Positions 23,074-33,700 of a DNA stretch of 64,000 nt are shown here, piece by piece; the stretch's first letter is position 1, and each line of letters begins with the position of its first letter. The position numbers were made by a program, and so were the translations under genes. The notes under the pieces are model-generated. The model had not been told where the DNA came from, made no database searches, and saw only the letters and a list, made by a program, of their open reading frames with translations. The DNA is from Gryganskiella cystojenkinii (taxonomy: Eukaryota > Mortierellomycota > Mortierellomycetes > Mortierellales > Mortierellaceae), in contig JAAAIG010000037.1 of NCBI GenBank assembly GCA_015852425.1, positions 28,959 to 92,958 on the forward strand, given 5' to 3'.

Positions 23074-24858
23074 TGGAACAATTGCCGAAGGTGGGAGGAT
23101 CGTGTCGAGGGATGAAAGGGTGAAGGACGAGTCTGCTAGGAATGAATGCGATGCAACGTTGCGTTGGAGGAAGGTGAGAGCTCAAAATGAGACCATGGGA
23201 AGACACATTCAATCGCGAGTTTTTTTTCTTTGTAAGGGAAAAGGAAAAGAGCTACGTTCTTTGCGCGCCTGCCGCCTGTCGGTTGCGAGAAACAAAAAAA
23301 GAAATGCAAGAAGGACAGCGAAAGGGAAAGGGAAAGGGAAGGGAAAAGGGAGATGGGAGAGGGGGGTGGGGGAGAATGAAATAAACAAGGCACGGTGCAA
23401 AGGTGCAAGGAGCAAAATGAAAAAAAATAAAGGGGGATGGGGGGAAAGACACAAACACTATTAAAACAAAGAGAAAGAGAGAGAAAGCTGGGATACGACG
23501 GAGGCAGTCGAGAAAGAGAACAGAAAAGCAGTGAGAGAAGAAGGATGGGACTGTTGGCTGGTGAAAAAGAGATGGTGCTCTGGTCACTTCCTTGGGTCTC
23601 TCACATCAGCACAGCCAGTCGGTCTCTGTCTCAACTCCACACAAGGACCGTATCGAACATCATCAATATCATCACTCAAACCAGTCCAAAAGAACCCCTC
23701 TCTCATGTCTTTTTGTCACCCTTACCAACCCACTAGACCAGAAGGTGCAATCCTATCCATCCCTTTTAAGCCCTTCTTCCTTCTCTTCCAAGGTGGATGC
23801 CCTAATGACGATGATTACGAAAACGTAGAAGAGTCCCACTCAAGGTACCAAAGTCAAAAAAAAGAGCAAATCCCGACATCACGAACTTTGCGACCCTGAT
23901 CTTCCCCCCGTTTCAGCACAACAACAACAAAAAGAAAAAAGATTGTCGACAAAAACCAACGTCCTCCTTCCTCTTCTTCCCCATCGATGAACACCAATCC
24001 CAACGACGATCGCACCGACGCACTACTTTAGGGTGCATTGTGCGATGTTGTGCAACCTTGAATCTCCCTTTCCTGTTCCCCTGACTGTCTTTTTATTCCG
24101 TCCCTTGAGTCCTTTCAATATAAAAACTGGTTGTCTGGAAAACGCAAAGCTACAATTCGATTCCAGGGGTGGCGGCGGAGGCGGAGGAGAAAGGCGCTCT
24201 TGCTGCTCTGTTCAAAGTGACTTATTCCTTGGTAAGGGATGCTCCGAGTCTTCCCCTGCGGCCCTGCATCAAAGTAAATCGTTCATGCCCCGCGGCGTAG
24301 ATTGCTTGCAAATAACACGGTACGAAGCAGACAAAACCAAAGCCTGTCCGTTCGCATCTTCTTTCCCGCGCAGCGCGTGTCTAAGTGTGTTTTCCTCTGT
24401 TGGCTGAGCCCTTTGGCGACTGTTGTCGCTCATCTCCAGGCTTAATTTTTTTTTTTTTTTTATGCATGCAATCAAAGCGTGCATGTCGGATCGGACAAAT
24501 AAAAGCCTTTTTTTTGATCTTGTCGTCTTGTCTCGCCTTGTCCTATTTGCCGCTCATCCCATCCATCGTTTTGTGCAAATTGTTTGTTTGTGCTTGCTGT
24601 TTCTATCGCAAGACGCACTGTTCGCACCGTTCTGCTCTGACCCTCAAAGGCACCAGCGTTCAGAGAAATATGAAATAGGGTCCAAAGCATGCTTTCTCAA
24701 AATGTCTCGAAATTCGATGTCAGTTCTGGCTTTTTATCATTCATGGTATCTTACGCAGGACATGGCTGGCGTTTGAAACACCTCATCGTTAAGGAGTCCC
24801 ACGGCTCGTCGGGCTTGAGGGTTGTCTCGTCTCTTTGAACAAAGCTGAAAATGCGTAA
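23074..24858. other. Upstream region of the RasGEF gene, no gene seen
   Basis: This purine- and pyrimidine-biased intergenic DNA probably contains the RasGEF 5' UTR and promoter. It holds the G-run tract at 23324-23372 and a T/A run near 24443-24460. The ORFs are low-complexity strings of basic residues or their complements. No supported coding sequence. Confidence 0.5.
23324..23372 (+). repeat. G-run tract with G-quadruplex potential
   Basis: Seven or more runs of three or more G are separated by 1-5 bases over 49 bp, beginning with four GGGAAA-like units and ending in longer G runs. It lies about 250-300 bp upstream of the RasGEF start, on the strand that is template for that gene. Confidence 0.5.
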
Positions 24859-25190
24859 TCAACACCGCGACTTCTTTTGCCTACAGTCTAGCAGGAGTTT
24901 ATATCCAGTCAGAGAGTAAACCAGAGGATCAGGATCGGCAGCTCGAGGAGGTGGATCGATAGGTCCTTAAGGCAGTCAAGGGTGTTTTGGTAGTCAGTAG
25001 TAGTCCGTACCTTCGTAGATCAGCCCAGATCTTCAAATTCTCAAGACCCTGGGGTGCCGTAAATAGGTCCTTAGTATGGTTCGCCGACTGCCGTTCACAA
25101 CTACAGAAAACTCTTACCGGTAGATGAAGTTACTACCTTCTTGGGCTGTCCGAGGATCTGGAGGATTGCTAGCATATCGGGCACGGTCAT
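24859..25190 (-). other. Possible small gene or gene fragment, unknown
   Basis: Reading the minus strand, an ATG at 25190 opens MTVPDMLAILQILGQPKK. Further down, DLFTAPQGLENLKIWADLRR and then DPPPRAADPDPLVYSLTGYK appear in frames that splice signals nearly but not perfectly join. The composition is protein-like, unlike the surrounding DNA. Both possible 3' splice sites share the word TTAAGGACCTAT or a close variant. I do not recognise a family. It may be a real two- or three-exon gene or a decayed copy. Confidence 0.22.
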
Positions 25191-25916
25191 TATGGAGACG
25201 ATGATTTATCGAATTGTGGAGAATAGGAATACTGTATGGGAAATGAATTTTCACTGTCCCCTTGACGACTGAGAGGGATGGGTCAAGCCTACCTTTCTAG
25301 GACAGACGAACAAGGCCCCAAAAAGGAAGAACGTGCAACTCCTACACTTTCTTCGACGAACTTGTGCGTAGTGCTGTTCGTCAGTCCTGCATGATGTCCG
25401 TTTGCCTTAGAAAGGAAGATTGAACGCTCGTTGTACGAATCCCCCTCTTTGAGGAAGGCTAATACTGGCGTTTGTGCCTTCGGAAGAACAAAAAAGAGCG
25501 GCGTGTTTTTTTTTGTTGAGGTCTGTGTCAGTTTGAGTGAGACGATCAGATGGACAACGCTATCCTTTTGTATCTTTATTTTCGGAGCGTCCTCAACAAT
25601 TGACCTTGGTTGCCGTCGTGTGTTTTCTTAGTCGTATCCATTTTTTTCCTCAAATGGAAAGAATTCGATAATTCAAAAGGCGTCGTCAACCGAGAAAGAA
25701 ACAATGTTCGTCTTTGATCCACCAACCACTGTTGTTTGCAAGCTTTTTTTTAAAGCCTTTTTTTCAAGCCCTTGATTGCAAGGGTGAGGGAACGAGAAAG
25801 TGGCCTAGAAAAAAACACGAACGTCAAACAAGAGACGTGGAGCTTTGCGCGACCAACCAGCCCAATCAGCCCACGCTCTTGGATTTATAATTTTCTCACA
25901 GGGCGGGCGGCGGAAG
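25191..25916. other. Intergenic, promoter side of the GST array
   Basis: No coding region is supported here. The interval has T-rich runs and leads into the TATA box of the first GST gene. Confidence 0.45.
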
Positions 25917-25923
25917 TATAAAT
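25917..25923 (+). promoter_or_regulatory. TATA box of GST gene 1
   Basis: TATAAAT lies 88 nt upstream of the start codon of the first GST gene, after a short GC-rich stretch. Spacing and motif are good for a fungal core promoter. Confidence 0.6.
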
Positions 25924-25960
25924 ACGCCAGTTCTCCCCCAGGTTTCAGAATTCAACTCCA

Positions 25961-25990
25961 CTACCCTCCACTACCCTCCACTACCCTCCA
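25961..25990 (+). repeat. Decamer repeat in GST 1 leader
   Basis: Three exact copies of ctaccctcca lie between the TATA box and the start codon, so within the probable 5' UTR. Flanking bases extend the pattern imperfectly on both sides. Confidence 0.7.
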
Positions 25991-26010
25991 CTCAAATCCT
26001 GGCACTTTCG

Positions 26011-27051
26011 ATGTCTGCCTGTTTGCGACCCTTCATCTCGGATCTCTCCACCTCCGAGAAAGCTGCTGTTCTCTCTCATCCCGATGTCACTTATCGACTC
26101 CTCTACTGGGATGTCGCCTCGGTCGGTGCCACACCCAGAGATATTCTTGCATATGGGAAGGTCAAGTGGACAAACCAACTCCCTACCGTAAGCCAATGAA
26201 TTTAGAGCTGTGTCTAGTCTACTCGTTTCCACAATCGTTGTCATCCTTACAAAAACTTTTTTTTTTTGCTGTTCGTATCCGATCTGGACGACATTAATAA
26301 TAGGATGATGAGTGGCTGCGAGGCAATGGAACGGTCCCCACTCCTTTCCGAGTCATGCCCGTTCTGAACATTATCGCTCCCGATGGCAAGGTAGGTAGAA
26401 GCATAAGAGAAGGGATTATCGCAACCAGGACAACAAGGAAATTACTGAACTTGAAAGCACAACCCTCAAATGCGTCTTTTGATTTTGATTTTGATTTCTT
26501 TTTTAAAAAAATAGGAAGTGTTCATTTCCGAGTCCATTGTCATTGATCACTTCTTGGCCAAGCGCTTCAATCTCTTGGGCGACAATGAATACGAGGAGAT
26601 GACGATCAAGGCCATTTATAACAACGTCCACTACCTGCGTGAACGCGCCTTCATGACTATGACCTGGACCTACGACGACAAGCGCAAAGAGGCTCTGGAG
26701 AGATTTTTGACCAGAAGCTTGCCTCGGTTCATCGAGGACCACGAGTTTCAACTGAAGCAGAACGGTAGCAATGGCCATTACGTCGGGAACCGACTCTCGT
26801 TGGCGGATATTCATCTTGCGAACGTGATTGACCACTTCTCGCATCTGCCCTCAGGCAAGGAGACCACTGCCATGTTCCAGAAAAGTGAAGCGATCTGGAA
26901 GGTAAAGGAGACGGTCGAGAAGAACGCCGAGATCGCGGCCTGGAAGTCGACCGAGGAGTGCAAGGCTTTTTCCGACATGTCGGTCACTTGTTATGCTGTG
27001 ACTGCCGTCCCCAAGGAGCCCGAGGTTGGGGAGGAGGTCAAGGAGGCGTAA
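26011..27051 (+). CDS. Glutathione S-transferase-like protein 1
   Basis: Exons 26011-26187, 26304-26390 and 26515-27051 give 266 residues. The N-terminal thioredoxin-like half has the cis-proline loop (VMPVL) and the glutathione-contacting Glu-Ser pair in VFISESIVIDHFLAK. The C-terminal helical half has GNRLSLADIHLANVIDH, containing the S/T-x-x-D N-capping box of GSTs. It should be cytosolic and act in detoxification by glutathione conjugation or peroxide reduction; the substrate is unknown. It is first of three tandem paralogues and the most divergent, with a different N-terminus and a longer acidic tail. Only this copy keeps Ser in the ES pair. An AATAAA signal lies at 27207. Confidence 0.85.
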
Positions 27052-27505
27052 ACAAGTTGTAACCGAAGAGGATGTCGTTTTCCCAGGGTTGTTTACCTTG
27101 CCTCTTTTGTGTTTATCTGCATGATTGTATATTTCGTCATGCACGTTTTCAATCGATTTTGAAGGAGAGGGACATTGCTATTTGACAGTTGAGTTCCAAA
27201 CCAATTAATAAAGTCAATTGAAAATAAGGTATTTTTAGTATGACGTCGGATGACAATAAATGCCGATGTTACTTGATTTGGCTTGATAATGGTGGCCAGC
27301 TTTGTCAAACGAAATCAATCCCCACCTACTTGAAGAGTTTCGCTCTCAATTTCTTGAAGGTCTCAAAATTTCGCCAATTGGACCTGAGGTTCTAGATCAC
27401 AGCATGGGACCCCCCCTCCCCTACGTGTGTTCTCAGTCGTCCTCAATGATAGACAGGAGACAACAAAGCCATATTCGACAAAGGAAAAACTGGTCGGGTC
27501 GTGGC

Positions 27506-27512
27506 TATAAAA
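27506..27512 (+). promoter_or_regulatory. TATA box of GST gene 2
   Basis: TATAAAA lies 118 nt upstream of the start codon of GST gene 2, followed by a pyrimidine-rich leader. Confidence 0.6.
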
Positions 27513-27629
27513 TAGTGCGGCGTCTCGTTTTGTTTTCCTTCTCTTTCTTCCTTTTCCCATCTCTTTGTCAGTTCGAAAGCTGCTTATACTTCATCCATCA
27601 CCCATTTCTTCTTCCCACGAAAAAAAAAG

Positions 27630-28622
27630 ATGTCTTCTCCCTGCCCTGACGCCACTCACTATGTCCGCGAACCCTCCACGGCCGAGTTGGCAAAGTCGGT
27701 TGATCAGCCGGAGTCTTTCAAGCTCAAGTACTTCCCCATGAACGCAGTCGGCGCCACCAGTCGCGACATCCTCTCCTACGGTCAAGCCAAGTGGGAAAAT
27801 CTTGCTCCTGCCGTAAGTGACGTCGCTCGTATACTCTCACCTTCTCAACCTCCCTTTTGCGTTCTTTTTCTCTCTGCCCAAACCAAGCCTAACCTGCTTT
27901 CTTTATCGCCTATAGAACTGGGGCGAGGAGAAGTACATGACCCCTTTCAACTGCATGCCAGTTCTCTACATTCACACCAAGGACGGCAAGGTAAGAAAAA
28001 AATATTTCAGCGTTGTTGTTAATTAAGACCGCTACGAAATCAAAGCAAAGAGACTCATCGCTCTGTACGTGTTGGTATATAATCCTTCTGAAACCAATAG
28101 GACCTCGTTATCTCGGAGGCTTTCACAGTTGAGCACTACTTGGCCAAGCACTTTGACCTGCTCGGTGATAACGAGTACGAGGCAATTTTGATCAAGTCCT
28201 TCCACTCATCCTCGTCCTTCATGCAGAGCACCTTTGCCACGATGGTTACTTGGACCCCTGCAGAGGTCCAAGCCAAGAACCTAGCCTTCTTCAAGAACTT
28301 TCTCCTTCCGACTTGGGTCCAAACCCACAGCAAGCACCTGATCGACAACGGTGACAATGGTCACTACATGGGTAACCGACTCTCGCTGGCTGATATCCGT
28401 ACTGCGAACGCAATCGAGCATTTGGCGGTGCAGCCTTGCGCAGAGGAGTTGCTTGAGATTGTGGCTCAGTCCCCTCAGTTGCTGAAGGTGCGAGAGACAG
28501 TCGCGAACGACCCCAGGATCGCGGCTTGGAGAGCCAGCGAGGCTTACAAGACCTTGCACAGTGGCTCCAAAGCGTTCTTTGTCAACCCGATGAAGTTTGT
28601 TCCCAAGCCCAAAGAAGCGTGA
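27630..28622 (+). CDS. Glutathione S-transferase-like protein 2
   Basis: Exons 27630-27812, 27916-27990 and 28101-28622 give 259 residues. Introns sit at the same two positions as in copy 1 (after the first strand-helix block and after DGK). It has the cis-Pro loop CMPVLYI, VISEAFTVEHYLAKHFDLLGDNEYE and GNRLSLADIRTAN. In place of the usual Glu-Ser glutathione contact it has Glu-Ala, so catalysis or specificity may differ. It is close to copy 3 in sequence (N-terminal TKSIEQPESFKLKY-like block in both). The start is the first ATG after the TATA box. A poly(A) signal candidate lies near 28708. Confidence 0.87.
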
Positions 28623-28978
28623 GACTGAATTTGGTGGAGCAACGCTGCATCAACTTTTGAATGGTATCAAACAGAAGAAATAAGAGTTTCTTTCTGTCCT
28701 TGTTGTAAATAAAAAAACTGTCTTGCCCAGCCCACTGTTTACGCGGAATCGATGACGGAAGATGGCGGTGTGGCGTGTCTTTCTTCAGATCACGCCAAAC
28801 AGGGGCAACCATTTGCAATTTTCCCACCGGCTCTGATTTCTTTCTTTCTTTAACTCATTCCTTATTTCTCCCGCTCTCTTTTATCTGTCCCTATTGCCCT
28901 TGAGGATATCTTCTTCGACCCTACTTCTCCTCTCTTTTACCGAATCCTATTTCTTCCTCAAACCTACAACCAAACATC

Positions 28979-29904
28979 ATGGCCACTCAGGACGCCTCTC
29001 ACTTTACTCGCCAACCCTCGACGGCAGATGTAACCAAATCGATCGAACAGCCAGAGTCGTTCAAGCTCAAATACATGCCCTTGAATGCCGTCGGTGCCAC
29101 CCCTCGCGAGATTCTAGCTCACGCTGGTGCTCAATGGGAAAACATTGTCCCCAGCGTAAGTGACTCCTTGGTCAATGGCCGTCAATCTTTATTCCTCAGC
29201 TTTGTTTATCCCCCCAACTAACTCTTTCCAACAAACTGTTCTTGCAGAACTGGGGAGAAGAAAGGGCTCAAACACCGTTTCACTGTCTCCCTGTACTCTT
29301 CATCAAGACAAAGGATGGCAATGATCTGGTTCTCTCGGAGGCCTCGACCATCGATCATTACCTGGCCAAACATTTTGGTCTTTTGGGCGATAATGAGTAC
29401 GAGTCTATGTTGATCAAGTCGTTTCACTCGTCTTCTTCGATGCTACAAACCATTTTTGGCACAGCGGTCGTGTGGGCCTTCCCGGAAGTCAAGGACAGGA
29501 TGCTGCAAGATTTCAAGAATGGAAAACTGGCGACCTGGATCCAGGTTCATACCAAGCACTTGATCGATAATGGCGACAATGGACACTATCTAGGCAACAA
29601 GGTAAGAAGAAGAAAAAGGACGCGAAGGATAGGACTGAGGAGTGAAAAAAAAGACTTAACTGAACGTGTGTGCCCTTGCTGTTAGTTATCTCTGGCTGAT
29701 ATCCGCACAGCCTGCTTGATTGAGAACTTTGCAGTGCAGCCGTTTGGAGAGGAACTTCTGGAGGCCATTTCGAAATCGCGCTCGCTGCTAAAGGTTCGAG
29801 AGACGGTGGCGAAGGATCCCAAGATCGCGGCTTGGCGTGCGGGCGAGCAGTACCAAAAGCTGACTGCAGCATCGAAGGCATTCTTTGCCAATCCCAAGAA
29901 GTGA
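28979..29904 (+). CDS. Glutathione S-transferase-like protein 3
   Basis: Exons 28979-29155, 29248-29601 and 29686-29904 give 249 residues. It has the cis-Pro loop CLPVLFI, VLSEASTIDHYLAKHFGLLG and LSLADIRTACLIENF. It shares the first intron position with copies 1 and 2 but lacks their second intron. It has instead an intron just before LSLADIR, where the others are uninterrupted. The Glu-Ala substitution is shared with copy 2. Closest to copy 2, consistent with recent tandem duplication. Expected role: cytosolic glutathione-dependent detoxification. Confidence 0.87.
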
Positions 29905-30708
29905 GAACAACGATTTTTTCTCTCTTTCAAAAACCAGTGAGATGGAAAAAAATAAAAGAACTTCCCTCGCTGGACGTGACCTTCTCTTTTACAAGCGGAC
30001 GCGTTTTTTTTATTAGCGGCAATTGGTGACAATGAAGGAAAGAAAGGAAAGAAGGGAACAAAAAGGAGGTGAGGAAGTGTCGTCCATCCTCCACACTACA
30101 CTTGTCGTCTCTCATGGTGCAGTATTGACCCTGTTCAATGGTTCATTAAGTGGCATGTTTTGTTTTGTTTGGGATCAGGCACGCACTGTTGGCACCCCCT
30201 TTATATTTTTTTTTATTTTCTTCGATTGCGCCATTCGAGTTGGCATTCTTTGTCCAGTCACCTACTGGAAATGTGCATTCTCATTCTTCTTTCGTTCACT
30301 TTCACTCACCTTTACATTCTCTTCTGACCCCAATTCACATTCATTGTATCCGATTCCAACTTACACAAGTGAAAAAAAAACTACTTTCGTGGAATCAACT
30401 CAGGAAATATTAATCGTCAAAAAGGTGAGCCTCAGGGTTCTCCTTTCTTTGACTGCAAACCGACACGCTGCTGGTTCTACTGCCCTTGCGTCAGCAAAAA
30501 ACAAAAAACCCAAAGGCCTTGTCTAACAACAATCCCTCCCCTCTCGCTTCTCATACACGGGTATCATAGGAGATATCTTACGAAAGGACAGGGAAACAAC
30601 CTGTGAACCACAACAACAAAAAGGAAAAGAAAAAGGCAGCAGCAGGAACCACGAACAAAGCTCTCCAACCTTACGCCCCGTCACTGGAACGGTTTGAGTC
30701 GGACTAAT
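29905..30708. other. Promoter and leader region of the ROCK-like kinase
   Basis: This interval is T/C-rich with long T runs near 30000 and 30200 and no supported ORF. It probably holds the GST 3 terminator and the kinase promoter and 5' UTR. Confidence 0.45.
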
Positions 30709-33700
30709 ATGTTGAAGTCCTTTCACGTTGCGCCTCTGGGACAAAACTACACAGAGTTCCTGGAATCCAATGACGATACCTCGCTCGCTTCATTCTTACA
30801 GGAGAGGCTGGAAAAGTACAAAGAATGCGTCCTTCAACTGTCTCAGCAACACCCTGACCTACTCAAGACAAAGGGGTCATCAGGTCAACGAGGAGGAATC
30901 GATGCGTTAGTCGACGGTCTCATCGCTGTTTACGACGATACACGCGCGGTCATGACTGCGGAAAACTGGGGTGCTCTACCTGCCTTTTGGGAGCGATGTA
31001 AGCAAGAAGAACGTCGACAATGTCGCTGGAAGAGACTCCTGGTCGTCTCCATAATGGAGGTGCCGAACTAACTCTCTAGAGTTCAACGTTCGTTTTTTGT
31101 TTTCTCCCATAGTTGAGAGGATTGTCTCCCAGTTGAAACTGCTCAGGATAAACAAGGATGACTTTGAGACGATAAAGGCTTTGACGCGCGGTCAATACGG
31201 CAAGGTAAAAAACGAACAAGTGATCGTTCCTCGATTGGCGATCAGACGTGACTCTTGATACAAGCAGACGTCCATACAACAAAAACACGCACTAAAATAC
31301 AGACCCTGTGTCATGGGACTATCCCTGTCCAAATGTTTTTTTTTTTTGTTTCTTTCCTTGTGCGCGGTTCCTGGATTTTTATTTTTATTTTTATTTTTTT
31401 TGAATAGGTGACGATCGTTCGAAGTCGTCTCGATGGAAACATTTATGCGATGAAGACCCTGAACAAGATGTATATCCTCTCTCAAAAAGACGTAAGTGCC
31501 ATTATCAAGCCAAGGGCAAGACCAAGATTAAAGACAGACCAAGAACAAGGACAAAAAAGAAAAAAAGTTGGGTTGCACTTCAGGATCAAGATATTAATTT
31601 TTTTTCTTTCGTTCTGTATCGTCTGTATTTTTCGTGAGATAGAAAATTCTTTACATGGAAGAGAGGCAGGTACTGGCTATCACTTCGGAGTGGTTCCCAA
31701 AGCTGCATGTCGCCTTTCAAGATGAGGTCAACTTGTACCTGGTCATGGAGTATGCCCCCGGAGGTGATCTCTACAGTATCCTTGACAAAAAACAGGACGA
31801 ACTGAACAAGAATTTGGACGCGGATGGAGATCAGGGCGATGACGACGGCAACGCCTCGGACGATGAAGATACGACTCTGACGGAAGATGAGATTCGGTTT
31901 TATATTGCAGAAATAGTCCTTGCTGTCTCTGAGCTGCATAAGAACCATTACATTCATCGGTAAGGCAATAGAGAGGTTCAAACTTTTTGCCCCCGAGATC
32001 GAGATCTAACCACTGATTTCATGTCGTTTTTGTTCCGGTTAGTGATCTCAAACCTCAAAATATTCTTCTGGACGCAACTGGTCACATCATGCTGGCCGAT
32101 TTCGGAGCCTGCGCGAAACTCGATGCCAGTGGGCAGGTATGAACAAACAACATAAGATAATATATTATGTGTACTACCTTTGTCCGCTACCATGCTAAAA
32201 ACGGCACCTCCTCCAGGTCCATGGTCAAACTGTTCCATTAGGTACTTGGGATTACATGTCCCCCGAAGTCGTGGATGCTCAGTCTGGCGGGAAACCCTAT
32301 GGCAAGGAAGTCGATTGGTGGGCTGTCGGTGTGGTCATGTTTGAACTGTTAGTCGGAGAACCTCCGTACTTTGCCGAAAGTGCAATGGGTATCATTCGAC
32401 TTTTGAGAGATCACGAGGTATGCCATGATATTGTGGCTGTGTTTAACCCGAATGATAATTTTGGGTCTAATACAAGGGAAGCCATATTTAGGTTAACCAT
32501 CCATTCTCCCCTCCCTCCTCTCCACCTCCTTTATTTTTATCCTTTGTGCAGAAAAACCTGAGTTTTGAGAAAGTGCCAGATATCAGTCAGGACTGCAGGG
32601 ATCTTATTACAAGGTGAGCAACATCGCTTATAGTGTTCTGACGACTTTTCTAGAGCATTGCATGTATTGGACGACTAAAGTTTTTGTCATTTACGAACTG
32701 TTGCTTAGACTTTTAGCCAGAAAAGAGAATCGTCTTGGCAAGAATGGCGTCGAGGAGATCAAAGCGCACCCGTTCTTCAATGGCATTGACTGGGATAATA
32801 TTCGCAAGAGTAGGTTGCTGCCTTTGCTTGTGGATCAATGACTTCTCGCCCATGCCGTATTTTGGCTAATCCTACTTTACTGGCCAATGTTCCTGTAGCA
32901 ACACCTCCATTCCTACCTATAATCGAAACCCCAGACGATACTTCCAACTTTCGATTCGATGATGATCTAGACGGAAGTGACGAGACAATGCAGGACAAGC
33001 AGTCAACGGTTGTCGATTACCGAGGAGCGCTCCTACGTCGGTTCGAGGGGTACAACCTTGCGTTCATTGGATACACCTATCAAACCTTCGTCGATTTTGC
33101 AGGAATCCCAGTCGTATCCGAGAGTCAATTTGGTCAGATGTCTTCTTCTTTACAAGTTCCCAATACCAAAGATCTCAACAAGTTCAGGAGAGAGCCTTCC
33201 TTGACCGGTCTCGACAAGGAAGATGTCGGCCGTATGCGTATGGAACAAGAGATGTTCCGGTTGACGAACGAATTGGCAACCAAGGAAGATCTGTTGTCGG
33301 AGTTCAATGCTGTCCACCAGGCTCTACTGACCCAATACGAAGACCAAGTCGCTCGAGCGACGGCAACAGAATCCGAGCTCTCTGCAAAGCTAGTCGGAAT
33401 TGCCGCGGTTGCTGGAAGAGAACGCGAAGAGGCGGAGGAGATGACATCAGATCTCAAAAACTCTTTGGAATCTCTTCAAAAGAAGACCCAGGCACTTGAG
33501 CACGAGAACGAGGCCATGCGGGCCAAATGTGCGGACCTTGAAAATGAGATTGAGCGTCAGCGCGAATCGATCCTGAAGCAAGAGATCGAGGGTGGCAAGG
33601 TCTCACTCTTGAAAGCCGAGAATGAGGAACTCAAAACGCAAAAGGAAAAGGATAAGCTGCAGGAGAACCAGCTACTTTTGGCCGAGATGGAACGCGGCAA

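Noticed and set aside
23252..23587. Hydrophobic Phe/Pro/Ser-rich ORF resembling a membrane protein
   Set aside because: It is the complement of a simple GA/G-run purine tract, so the apparent membrane segments are an artefact of composition.
26160..29700. Inverted or clustered repeats suggesting a CRISPR array or mobile element in the GST region
   Set aside because: The repetition is entirely explained by three paralogous genes; no short regularly spaced repeats are present anywhere in the window.
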